DNA from: Sipunculus nudus
Taxonomy: Eukaryota > Annelida > Sipuncula > Golfingiida > Sipunculidae
Assembly (NCBI GenBank): GCA_026874595.1
Contig: CM049310.1
Location: 85,225,056-85,289,055, forward strand
Direction: 5' to 3'
DNA: 64,000 nucleotides
Shown here: one piece after another, positions 47,466-59,590 of the stretch
How positions within the stretch are numbered: the stretch's first letter is position 1
Layout: every line of letters starts with the position of its first letter
Notes under the pieces: model-generated
The model's database searches: none
Seen by the model: only the letters and a program-made list of their open reading frames with translations
Told to the model about the DNA's origin: nothing
Program-made: the position numbers and the translations under genes

Positions 47466-50134
47466 TATAATTATAACCTTTAGATTCTACCTTTAGAAAA
47501 TTTATAAATTTAAAACAATTCAATATGATAAAAATAATTCATTATTAAAACCTTATTCTCCTGTCATAAAAAGGGTAAAATGTAACCTAAAATTCATTAA
47601 TATCCTTCCTCAAGAGTGAAAAAAGTTATCAGTCCTCCTGTCCTCCTGTCTCTCTATCTGTTAATATGTAACACAGTGTCTCAACAATCTATATTGTTTT
47701 TTCATGGTAGTCATGCCAGAGTATTAGTTTGGTAATCAAATATTTAGTATTTGATTACCACAAAATAGCAGGATAATCTTCTCTGCGCATTTTAAATGTT
47801 AACATATATAAACAAAAACAATAGAAATAAGTATATTCTGCATTTGCTGAAATTTCACAAAATTCAGGTGAACCCGTAACCCATGGGTCCCTATAGTCTC
47901 AATAATTTATCCAACCATTTCACTGAAATTTTATATAACATATTGTGTATAATAATGTTCACACATGTTGTAGTAAATATTACTTAAAAGGTTTATTTTA
48001 ATAAATAAACTTCATGTTTTCAATTTATTTCCCAGAGCTGTCATTTATTACACAAACAACGAATCAAACATTTATTTGATACCTCCAGACTATAAGTACA
48101 TATGATTCCAAGTATGTAATTAACAGCTGATAAAATATGGATCGTGAGTCAATTATTCTTTGGGCATACACATTTAATGTAATGGGTAATTGTTTTTGTT
48201 TTTGTTGTAATTTAATCAGTTTTAATATATTTGTGTTTTATTGTGACTTCTTGACAAAAATTTAAATTAATTAAATTGCCACCAATGAATGCTAGCTCGC
48301 GATAACAATTACCATGCCCGTGTGTGCGTCTTCGTGTGCGAGAGTGCTAGCGAGAGAAATTTTGAATGCATGTGCAACAGTAGTAAAATTTAAAAAAACT
48401 CCACAAACCATCCCCGCGCCAAACCGCTCAACAAGTCCATCGCGCATATGATTTGCAGTTACACACGTCATGAATGTCTGACTTGGTGTCCGACCTACAC
48501 ATGTGTTTAAATAGATAAATTAATCTCATTGGTCAATCGGCCTGACAATCAAACACCATCAGGAAAACATGTAAAGAATTCCCAGTCATCTTACAAAAGC
48601 ATGTACATATATGGTTATCAAAACTTCAAACCAAGTGAACTCTTACATCATGACACGTTATCCCCTTAGCCTCTATATGCTGGGGCTAATACTCTGTCCA
48701 ATCACTCCTTGAATTGGGTTTGCTGTTCTCCTCACCGTTTCCCACCAGTGTCGTCGACTACATCAAGAGGCAAGTGTATATTAAAAAAAGATGTATCTAG
48801 GGATGTGGAACATTCTTTTTATAAAGCTATTCTTTTTGTTATTATGTTGGTATTGAAATGTTGAATCCATATAGGGCCTCGAATATACAAAATGCGTCAA
48901 CAATTTAAAGGTAACTTTTGGTTAATATATTAGTTATATGGTCTAAGTTTGATCAAGTCAGGCCACATAAAAAAATAAATGTACGGATGAGTGTTTGTAC
49001 TGTTAAATCGGGATGACAACAGATCCTTATTTAAAAAAAATCGGTCAGGGTGTTTCACTTTGATCATGAAAATAGCTTGGACATGAGTAAGTCTCATTTG
49101 CCCTAAATTTTGTTCGCTAGTTTATATAAAGTTTAAGCCAGGAGGGCCTTATAGGACCCAGAGCTAAGGAGTACGCGGGACTAAATAAAATGATGAAAAA
49201 TCCGGAAATTCCAGAATGACGGGAAACCTTTGCTTTTATCAGAATAGCCAGGCAAATCTTTTTGACTGACGTATAATGTTACGCAAATCCTTGAACACCA
49301 TGATCCCAGAAACTGTACCTGTGACCTTCTCGTTAGTCTATTTATATTCAAATAAATTCATTTCCTCTTCTTCTTCAGTAGAACTAAACCTGGAACATAA
49401 ATATGTTGCAGGTTAATTGCTCTTATTATTTTTGTTAATTTGATGTTACTGGAACATTATTAATTAAGGGACGATATTTGATTATTTATCCTTTTTCCTT
49501 TGCTGTATGTGTCTGTGTGATAAGGGGGTTGGGGGGGGGGGGATCATTTTTATCTTTTGTGAATCCCATGTTCCCATTTGCATTCTTCAATGTGGCCATA
49601 AACTTTTAATGGACGCAGGTCGTTTCTTATCACAGGGATAAGCCAATTATACATGTTTGGAATATATTTGTTAACTTTCTAAAAGTCTCTTGTAAACAAA
49701 TATATTCAATATTTTTAAAATTGAAAATTTCTGTAAACACACAAACGTTGTCCTTATAAATTAATCAAAATATTTTTATAATGAATTTAACGGTTGATCC
49801 GAACTTATAAGTAGAACATTATGCTTGCTAATATATGCAAGCTGACAGATATAGTGTTTAAAGTAAAACGAGGTTTTCAGAGCATAACAGTCTGCCTGAT
49901 ATCGCAGAATATATACTAGTATTTGCGACATTATTTTGTCATAAAATGTTCGCCAGCATTCAATTTGGTAGTGACAAGGGCAGTATCTTAACACTTTGAG
50001 GAGGATCCTAAAGAAAAATGAAACCTGTACAGCTGTTGAAAATGTTCACTATTCACAGACAAAAGGCAATATGTGATATATCATAATATCCCTTATTGAT
50101 TTATAAGACAGTATGGTAGTCATGTCCACACTAT

Positions 50135-50345
50135 CCGAGTCAGAGTGCAAGCTCGAGTCCAGGTCACTCTAATCCAAGTCCAAGTCCAAGAGGTTGAAGT
50201 CCTTGTCTACACTATCCGAGTCCGAGTGCAAGCCCGAGTCCAGGTTACTCGAATCCAAACCAAAGTCCGAGTCCTTGAGGTTCAAGTTAAAGTCCACTTT
50301 ATCCGAGTCCGAGCCCGAATCTGGGTCATTTGGAATCTGAGTCCG
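50135..50345. repeat. GAGTCC/AAGTCC degenerate hexamer repeat
   Basis: Right-arm partner of 25,560-25,695. The 97-codon frame across it is an artefact of the period. Confidence 0.85.
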
Positions 50346-50569
50346 AATCCAATACTAACATCCTTCAAAAGCAATTTAAAATGGAAAGTTTTAGATTATC
50401 ATGCATATTCGGAAGTTCCCACATGTGTTTTAATATAACGGATAATTAGGTTTAAAGCTCTCGATGATGAGCAAACCTTGGTATATCTGGTGTTATTACT
50501 TGTACTATTCTATAAGTAGTTCGCATATATTCATATTTTTTTTAATATGTGAAAGAGTTTTATTTCTAT

Positions 50570-50700
50570 CGGACTCGAGATAGCCTGATTTCTCGAGACC
50601 TTGCCAAAGAGTCCGAATGAAACCGTGTTCGAGTCCAGGACCCTCGGGTCTAAGACAGCGTCCCGAAAAGAGTGAACTCGAGTCCGGACTCGAGTCCTAC
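50570..50700. repeat. GAGTCC-type hexamer repeat
   Basis: Right-arm partner of 25,205-25,335, including ACTCGAGTCCGGACTCGAGT. Confidence 0.8.
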
Positions 50701-51724
50701 ATCATTGATATAAGAACTATTAAATACAAACCTTTCTATGCTATATGCTGTGCTAACATACATTTGATAACTTTGAATCTGCTATATAAATGACTGTTTA
50801 CCTCTGTTTATGGCGCGTTTCAGTCTCATAGTTTTCATTTTCTTGATTATTTTTCTCTCACAAATATCGGGAATTTGAAACTAGATAATATAGTTGGGCT
50901 GGAATATGTATATTTGCTTTGGCTTCGGCGGTACGTGGTTGTCTATCACACGCGTTTGATGTATTTTATGCCCCTGCAAGTACATGTGTTAGATTTTTTA
51001 GTTGTTCCTTTATCCTGAGTTCATTCAGCCGAAAAGTAAATAAAGCCTTACTCGTTGGTAAAATTGCCCTCCTACCTATCGCCCATCCATTCAGTGGCTT
51101 CAAGGTCGAGCCACCAGTTTAATCACTGGTATAAACGATCACTCGCATAATACCTTTATAATCATCTGTGAAATCGTATGGATGAACATAGAGCAACGCT
51201 ACTTGTACCTTGTATCATATTTAACATATAAATGTATCAATTGGCTCACCTCTCTTATTTTATCAAGAATTTACCTTTTGTCAGTGATGTTCATCGGTAT
51301 GTCACGCGTTCATCTTTAGTTGATCATCCAAAGCCAAATGCAAACATACTGAAGAGCTTTATGGCCAGGTAATCCTTAACCTTTTCCTTAGAATCTATGC
51401 CTCCTGGCTAACCCTGTGTAAATATTTATGAATTGTAGGTAATTCATGTTATGTATTTTCATATCTAGACCTAGTTGTGGCCTTGTTGTAAACAGAAAGT
51501 CTACACCTAGCTAAGCTACAGCTTGGTTAAGCATACTCGTTGCGATTCGACTGAACTCAACACGTAAAAAAACTGTTTAGTTTAGTTGAGTCCCGTCGCA
51601 TCATGTAGTCTGCACAATAGGCGCTTGACAAATGTCAACAAATATTAGCCTGGGCGATAATTAGACGGAATTAGGGATCCGGCCTTTCTATCAGATTATT
51701 GAACTCGTTTATTCTTCCTTTGAA

Positions 51725-51900
51725 GGGATTCACAAATTAAATAATCAATCGAGTGACAACAAAACAAGATATTTTAAATTTCATTCTATTTCACTTCGAT
51801 GACTTGTCCCGTCTACCTTCTAAGGATATAGACGGGATCAGTCATCGAAGTAAAATATATTGAAATCTAAAATATCCTCTTTTGATGGCACTCGAAGGTT
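51725..51900. mobile_element. Small foldback element, arms about 75 bp
   Basis: CGAGTGACAACAAAACAAGAT...TTCGATGACTTGTCCCGTCTA is followed by its diverged reverse complement GACGGGATCAGTCATCGAAG...TGGCACTCG around a short centre near 51,820. The left arm keeps a full first half and only a stub of the second (24,220-24,310). Confidence 0.7.
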
Positions 51901-54900
51901 TATGATTTATTATGGTCTGGACGCATAACTACAGAACCGAGCAATAGGAATTAACAACAGTGTGCCCCTGTGACCAATTAGCAAAATAGGCAGCTTTTAT
52001 GTGTTACTCTTTACTTTGAGTGTACATTTTATTTCTCTGCAGTACGCGGAATCTCTGTTAAATCAATTTTTGTAACCCATTACACTGTGATTCTTTCTTG
52101 AATTGTCCAAGGACACAGCGGGGACACTTGCAGCAGTGGAGTAAACAAAATACTTGTCAGGTCACAATGACAGTTAAAAGCATAAATGTCTTCAGTTCTT
52201 TAGAATGAACAAGATGGACGAAATCAGACACAGGGTGCACCAACGATTATGTATTCAGCTTTTACAGTTATGTTTATAAATACATCAGTAAAGATTATAT
52301 CTAAATATCAATAACAAAAAAAACAGGGATTTTAAAAGGCGCAAGGGAAATTAGGTATGTTTGTTCTGAGTGAAAAAGTGAAAGCATGCGAAATTGCACC
52401 ACAAATAAATTTGTTTCTTCTTCTTGTTCCTCGCTCTTGAAGAAAATGTATATCTTCGGGAAGAATGACACGCAATTAAATTAAAAAAAGCTTTTTTTAA
52501 CATTTAAAATTGTATATTAAAGAAAACAACAAACCACACCAAAGAAGGAAAAGAAAATATCCGGGTTGATCCGGACAAAGACGAAGAAGAGGTCTATCTG
52601 CCAGATGAGGAGTTCTGGACGACTTTAATCGGGTGAGACAATTGACATATAAACATACCAGTCAGTGCAAGGTAAAATTATCGCGGAATTGCTTAAAAAG
52701 TTCATAAGATAATCGGTTTAGATTTTTTTTCCAACGAGTCTAAAAACCGATAGCACATATCCTCTATTTGTATCAGTCTTCGGACAAAGTTGTCATGGCA
52801 ATCAATTGAAAAATCTTGAGATAATGCAAAAGTAATTCCAAGATCACTGCAAGGCGGCCATACTGAGATGTATATTCGATTTTCTTTATTCGATTTATCT
52901 GATATTTGATGGCGCAGATACCCTAAGTGGGTTCGTTCTTTGGTTATATTTTCACAACCATTGCCTAAATGGTTCTTGAAATGATGCGCCTCTCGGGTTA
53001 TTAATCTTCGGCACACTTGTCACTTGTCACATGGCACGATGTGTTCTTGAGATGACGCACGAAAATATTTCGGTGAAATTCTCAATACTGTCAATCTTCG
53101 AAAATTATTTTCACAACTGCAACTGCTTGAACGAGTCTTAGGAATAATACGTAAGAATGAGCGTGACGGATTGACTGACGGGCATACAGAAAATATGATA
53201 CTATTGGGCATGATTGTATGTGCGCGGTGTATCGACTCTTTACTGCTAGGGGAATTTGTCCGGAGAGTAAATATTCTTGGTGCTCCAGTCCCCGACAATC
53301 TTATTCAGGATAATAGTTATACTTTCATACATATTTCAGGGACAGACCGTGTTCAAGACGTCGATGACCGGAACACAAGACTTTTACGTGACGAAGCTTG
53401 ACCGGAGCAAGAATATCCCTCATAGAGTTCTGGCCCGCCTAATCAGAAGTAGGGGAGACCTTCAGGTAAGGTATCATATTTATGTACTAGAAAATGAGCA
53501 CCCACTGCGTTCCTTGAACAACATTCAGGCATGAGCTCCATTATTCCTTTATTAACAATAGGTTTAACCAGCAGTTTTGAGATAAGATGGTGCTAATAAA
53601 TATTATATTTTACAGATGAAAATTATCAGAGAAGTTCACAACAATCTGACGCCGCATATAACAGTACTAAACAATAATGCGATAAAAAGTAGGGAAAATT
53701 ATGAATTTTCAAGAAATAGTAGCAACTTATTTGACTGCACCATTAAAGAAAATGTTCCAGAATGATGCAATGTTCTTCTCTATACATATGCTACCCCTTT
53801 AACTCTTATAACTTTTCAAGCTGTATAAATGAATTGGCTTGTTCATAATATTCAACTCTCATATCCTTTATATCATATCTGTGACGTCGTTGATTGTCTG
53901 TCTGAAACACGCGCCCGTGTACACACATACACACACACACACAAGGCTCACAATAATAAAAGAGACCAATATATAAGATAAACGTATCTTTACTGCGTTT
54001 ACCCTATCAAATACATAAAAGGTATCTACTCTAAACATAAATGCGAGATCTGTTGGAAATCCTTAGACGCCCACATTTTCCGCTGCACTCTGATGTCATT
54101 ACCAAGACCCAGTTCTTCTCTGCATGTATCGTGCGCCCTAGACCTCAACCCCTACACCTCTAGTCTTTGACGAACATCAATCTCTCACCGGTCTCACTTG
54201 AGCGCCCTCTCTCGTTGACAAAACTGACCGTGCGGTTCTGCGCAGCTGCTGTGCGTCTTACCAGTCTCCACCCCCGGGATGTCCGCATGTCCGTCAGCTG
54301 GACATGAAGTACACCATGCAGTACACCCACTCTCTGCGCCCCCTGCACCATCGGTATCGCCAAAGTGGTCTCCATCCGGGGTAAAAAGTTATTAAAAAAT
54401 GTATCATTGGCAGTTTTACCTGTGACGCCCTAACAGTTGGTGGGGTTATTAATAATCCTTGTGATACATCACATATTTTGAGAAAGCTCCGTATTTCCCT
54501 CAATTATAGCTTGCACATGGAATGACCGACAGTTCCGACTAAAACTGCGTACCAAACATCATATGCTGCCTTTGGCTTTACAATACGTTTCCACTAAAAT
54601 TATACGCTACTGTGCACTTGGGATTTCAAATTGGCTGACTTCTCGAATTACCGAGCTTGCATTTATAAATGAAGTCTATAAGAAACCATCCTTTTAAAAT
54701 CTATTTTAATTATTTACAAATATGTATTTATACTGCGAGATAGTGTTAAAGGTCTAATTTAAGTATAAAAATATGTATTCAAACTGTCACTACAGAACAG
54801 AAAAAAACAAGCAAGTGTTCGCTCCCATATGAATTAATGGGCAATTTTGTGTGGGGAATATTTTAATTGACCATTGTCTTAAAATGCTTGCTCATGCATG

Positions 54901-57689
54901 TACCTAGCTGATTAGCTGCAAATATATGGTGACCCAGAAATGCTGGCATTCTTAATGTTACAGATCCATACTTATTGATAGTTGAGAAAGAATCAGATTA
55001 AATATACATTCCAACATGACTTTTTCCGTTTTCGGTCCATCTACTGCAGGATATGGAAATAGGCCTATAAACGACACATATGTTACAGGTGCAAATAGAA
55101 ACACGACTGGGTGTGGATTCAAACCCAGATCCGTTTCATTTTCTAATTTGACGTCACGAGATCAAGGCCAACCTCAAGGATGAGAATTATGAACTGGTGA
55201 TATCGAAGGAACAGTTACATCTCTCCTCTCTAAGCGATCGGGCGCACACATTGTGCGAGGGACTGTGGGTGTAAAAGTTACTGGGGAAAGGCAAACAGGT
55301 TAGAAAACACGTGTTTATACTCTGTTCCACCAACCTATGTCCACCTGTTTATTTAAGGTTAATTTGGTAAACGTTTATATTTTCCAGTAATTTTAAAGAG
55401 TGCAACAAGTGGAAGTGACAAACTAATATAGCAAGCAAACACTTTCAAATTTATATCCAGTTTATGTTTTACAACTTTTCTTACTTTTTTGCAATGATCT
55501 GACAGACTTGTCCCTGCATAAGCAGCCATCTTTTCCTTTTTGGCTGGACATGTTTGTATTACATCATCCAATCAGCAGCGGTCAAGTGAGGCTGTTTTTG
55601 TATCTGACCTATGATCTTGACTGTCATAAGTGGGACTGATATGTTGTAAAATGTAAACTGATTTCTCATATCTTCAGATGATTCGGTTACTTAAACACTG
55701 TGTTTGGGAGGTGTTTATTTTTCTGGTTTGAATCAGATCTATTTATAATGTTCCTTTATTATCATTTTTTCTCTCAAAATGTAGCTAATAAAATAGTTTA
55801 ACAGCACAAAAAAAGGGTGAACAGGAGGTGATGAAACAGACTATAATACGTGAGAGAGTGAGAAATTCGCTCATTGTTTATGTCTTAAAACGCAAGAGAT
55901 AATCTAATTGTGTGAAGAACTTAAGCTGTCCGCTGCGATTAACCAAGTGGTGCTAATACAATTTTACAATGATTGCAATGAGCCACACTTTCATTAACGT
56001 ATGATTCTGCGACCGTGTTTTAGCTCATCGGCTTGATATCTACCTACGACCTCATATTCAGGACTTGAAAAAATTAGGGTTGGGGCCGTATATTTTGATC
56101 AATGCAGGTGGCCTAATATCGTATCAAAAGTTCAGATACGATCTATATCGCATAGAAAATGAAACTTATTCAAACTGTTCAGTGGGATGCACGGACATAT
56201 ATTTGACAGAAAAACATCGAAACATTTGCTCAAAAACATCGAACATCTCTGTATTATCAAAATAGAAATCGCGCAGCTACTAATTAAATGGTGTATGTAC
56301 ATTTCCATTAAAAAAAAAGAATGTGGGTATCAGAAGAAAGCATGCTGATATCTGAAATTTTATGGTAATCGGTCACTCATTGTGAGCATGAAAGGGATAT
56401 GAACATTTTGTCCTGATTAGCAGAAATGGTTAAAATGGCCAAAGGTAATCGATAGACCATTGCAATTGCCTTAGCATTTTTTAAGTTTTCTAATTTAAAA
56501 ATTACCAATGTATGAACACTTGTAATCATGACTTTTGTATTTTAGTGGACCCCATATAACTCCTAATTTGCACAATTTCGTAATAACGTATGCGTTTGCA
56601 CTTTTGGGAGGCTTTTGTTCCTTTTAAATTAATACCAAGATATATCTGCAATTCATTTTCAGTTTTTCAAGTCTCCACCAAATTTTAATTGTTGATATGT
56701 TTTAACTGATTACTTTCATCTGGGGCTAGTGAGAGGTCAGCTTAAAAGTTATATCTCTGCAATGGCCAAGATAGCTATTGTCTGTATTCGTATATTATGT
56801 ATTAATTATATATGTGTGTATACGTATATATATGAGTGTGTGTGTTTGTATGAGGTTATACATTTGCATGTGTGTGTACATAAGTTTATGTATATATATT
56901 ATTTGTAAAGGTATGTGTGTGTATTCATACGTTTAGTTACATACGTGTACCTACATTCACTCTTTTCTGATATCTATATTTTCCACACGTCTTTCAATTT
57001 GAATGCATGTTTATGGACCGTGAGTCTATTGTAAATCCTTATCATCATATATGGGGTTGTTTACGGCGCCCCAAAATGTTAAATTAAAAGTTTACCATGT
57101 GTCTTTATTATAGGTGGCCAGCAGAAGAGATTCTTCTTTCACCTTAAAATCTTTTTACCTAACATCATTTTTTGATCAGTGCACAAGCTGGTTACGTGAG
57201 CAAAGAGCACGCACTGTATCGCCCACTTCAAAGGCCACGTGTGGATATTACTGGACTCTCCATTTCGAATTTTATGTAAACATATTTTTCGAAGCACTGC
57301 TCATGTATGGTGTTTAAACATTATCGTTTTTTCCCATGGATTTTTTAATCAAACAAATTTTGACTTGTTTCTAAATATTGCTGTAATATTTGGTGCCAGT
57401 GGGCCTATTATATTGATATATACGGCATTTACACATTCCTATTTGCTATTTTCTGATCATTCCTTGTAAGAAAAAAGCTTTATTCACGAAAATACCTTTC
57501 TGCTTTAATTAACCCTGCGCGAAGCGAGGGTTATTATTTTACTCGATTATGTTTGCGTGTGTGTGGTGTTTGTGTCCGCAAGATATGTGAAGACAGGTAT
57601 TGTTACGAAGACAAATTTTTCAGGGGAAAATAGTAGGCGTCCCAACCGCTTTATGTCACCCCGTAACCCACCCCCTCTTAGAGGCGTTC

Positions 57690-57857
57690 CGATATCAGAA
57701 CAAGACTAAATATCTCAGGAGTCACACTTTGGTGAGATTATTCCCTGGACCAGAACATGAAAGGTTAGAAAGAGAAAGACAAGAAAAAGAAAAAGAAATT
57801 GAGTTAAAACGACTGGAGTTAGAAAGACTTGAAGTAGAACATAGTCTTCTAGTCTAC
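57690..57857 (+). pseudogene. Gag-like N-terminal fragment of a Gypsy-type retroelement
   Basis: The frame reads LFPGPEHERLERERQEKEKE and continues as a Glu/Lys/Arg-rich helix (ELKRLELERLEVE), the charged linker often seen before the core of such gag proteins. It is cut by the nested element near 57,858. Confidence 0.6.
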
Positions 57858-57858
57858 A

Positions 57859-59253
57859 AAGTTTTTTTTTGTGGATTTTGTTTGCCCACATATTAGGTGT
57901 GAAAAATATGTTGGTTGGCCCGCTGTCAGCTTTGGGCAATTTTTGCTAATTAACATAAAACAAAATGGCCGCCAAAATAATGCAAAAATAGTAAAAATGT
58001 CATAATTACCTTTACAATTGACATAGAGGGTCATCCAATACATGAATTCTGGGGTATTATGACCCAGAGAACATCAACTTGGGTATTCTTTTAGTCAAAA
58101 TGACCACCATTTTCAAAGAAGCTGTACTCTCATTTGAAAATAAACTGTAAATATACTATACACATGATTTGGTTAGTAAGTATGTTCTAAAGCATTCTGC
58201 AGATCAAGGGTAATAAATGTAACTAATTAAACACTCAAGTATAGATAAAGATGAAATGATCAAACGATCTGGAAAACAGCTGAAATACATTAAAAAAATA
58301 ATGAGGATGCCTATGCTACATTTCCCAAGAAAATAAAAAAAAAGATGATGACCTTGGGCTGTAGTAGGTACCTATATATATATATATATATATTGCTATT
58401 GATACACGGATATCGAGAATATCTCAGTTAAGCTCATGTTTCGTTAAAGATCAACGTTCAGCAAAGGCTGTGGGTTGCATGCAAAGAAAGAAAAAATTAT
58501 TATGGAATTTCACCATACACATTTTTTTCCTTATTGATATATGAAAATTTATAAGAATTAAAATGTATTGTCTATTGTCTACCTTATTGCATAATGTCGC
58601 CAAACTCATATGTCAGCTATACAATCTTATTTCAATATACAAGGTCTGGTTTGTAATAATATTTTTTTTCAGCATTCCTCTTTGTTTGCACTTCAAGTTC
58701 TGAATTTGAATAGGGAGTCTGCATATCAGGTATACAAGTTAAAGCTTTACTTACTTTAAAAAACTAATATGTTTTATAAATGAAATTTACGGCACTAAAA
58801 CGGTGCTTATCGCGAGAAATATAACAGGTCTTGGACTTGAATCCTTTGGTCTATCCTTCTTTCGATTAAAGAATAGGTCAAGAAATAATTTTCCATGAAA
58901 ATCTTTGTCAGGAAGCTCGAAGAAGATCATACATGCTTCATCATGTGTATAGTATATTTACAGTTTTCATTTTAAATGAGAGTGTAGCTACATTGAATTG
59001 AGTGTAGCTACATTTTATTAAACAATACCAAAATTGAATTTTCTGGATCATAATACCCCAGAATTCATGTATTGGATGACCCTCTATGTCAAATGTAAAG
59101 GTAATTAAGGCATTTTTGCTATTTTCGCATTATTTTGGCGGCCATTTTGTTTTATGCTAATTAGCAAAAATTGCCCAAGGCTGACAGCGGGCCAACCAAC
59201 ATATTTTTCACACCTGATATGTGGGCAAACAGAATCCACAAAGAAAAAAAACT
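57859..59253. mobile_element. Nested non-coding element with ~210-bp terminal inverted repeats
   Basis: The left terminus (57,859-58,075: GTGGATTTTGTTTGCCCACA, GGCCCGCTGTCAGC, AAAATGGCCGCCAAAATAAT) matches the reverse complement of 59,035-59,253 closely. The ~960-bp interior is AT-rich with a TA run near 58,374 and no protein. It interrupts the gag-like frame. A target duplication was not clear. Confidence 0.85.
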
Positions 59254-59282
59254 TAAGACCATAAAACAAGGTTAGCCAAAAA

Positions 59283-59510
59283 ATGACCTTTGGCTGCCAG
59301 ACTATAAGTGCTGCCCCAACTCACAGTTTCGATGTTACTAAACACATTAGACTTGTCCCACCTTTTCAAGAAAAAGAGGTTGATAAATATTTCTTACACT
59401 TTGAGAAGGTAGTTGAAAATTTAAAATGGCCTAAGGAAAATTGGACTATGCTGTTACAGAGTGAATTGACTGGCAAGGCCAGAGAAATTTATACAGAGCT
59501 TTCAGTTGAA
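59283..59510 (+). pseudogene. Gag-like core fragment of a Gypsy-type retroelement
   Basis: The frame reads FDVTKHIRLVPPFQEKEVDK, YFLHFEKVVENLKWPKENW and TMLLQSELTGKAREIYTELS, a well-known retroelement gag core (capsid-like helices). It ends abruptly at about 59,510 where tRNA-like sequence starts. No pol, protease or nucleocapsid region is present. Confidence 0.82.
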
Positions 59511-59511
59511 G

Positions 59512-59590
59512 CTTGCTTTGCTAGCGAAGCGGTTGGAACGCCGGACTTGTGCGCCACCGACACGGGTTCGAATCCGGGATCGGCTACATG
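59512..59590 (+). other. tRNA-like sequence (A and B boxes)
   Basis: A box TAGCGAAGCGGTTGG at 59522 and B box GGGTTCGAATCCGGG at about 59564-59578 are good matches. The T-stem pairs poorly and no acceptor stem was found, so this is more likely a SINE head or tRNA relic than a functional tRNA gene. Confidence 0.55.

Larger units (their letters stand above)
48690..56265 (+). pseudogene. BRICHOS gene, inactivated right-arm copy
   Basis: Homologues of the left-arm exons lie in order: leader about 48,690-48,772; coding-exon equivalents 52,523-52,632, 53,340-53,465, 55,155-55,298 and 56,210-56,265. Lesions are independent. (1) The signal-peptide exon with the ATG is absent; homology jumps near 52,175. 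(2) The second coding exon is 110 nt instead of 117, a 7-bp deletion that also removes the region of the hallmark Asp. (3) In 53,340-53,465, still 42 codons and open, the first BRICHOS Cys codon is TTT. (4) The next acceptor GACAG is GACGT. (5) TAA at 55272-55274 replaces a Tyr codon. (6) The leader donor is GCAAGT instead of GTAAGT. The exon at 53,340 looks least damaged. A shorter chimeric transcript is possible but unsupported. Confidence 0.88.

Noticed and set aside
59512-59590. Functional tRNA gene
   Set aside because: A and B boxes are good, but the T-stem pairs poorly and no acceptor stem is evident.
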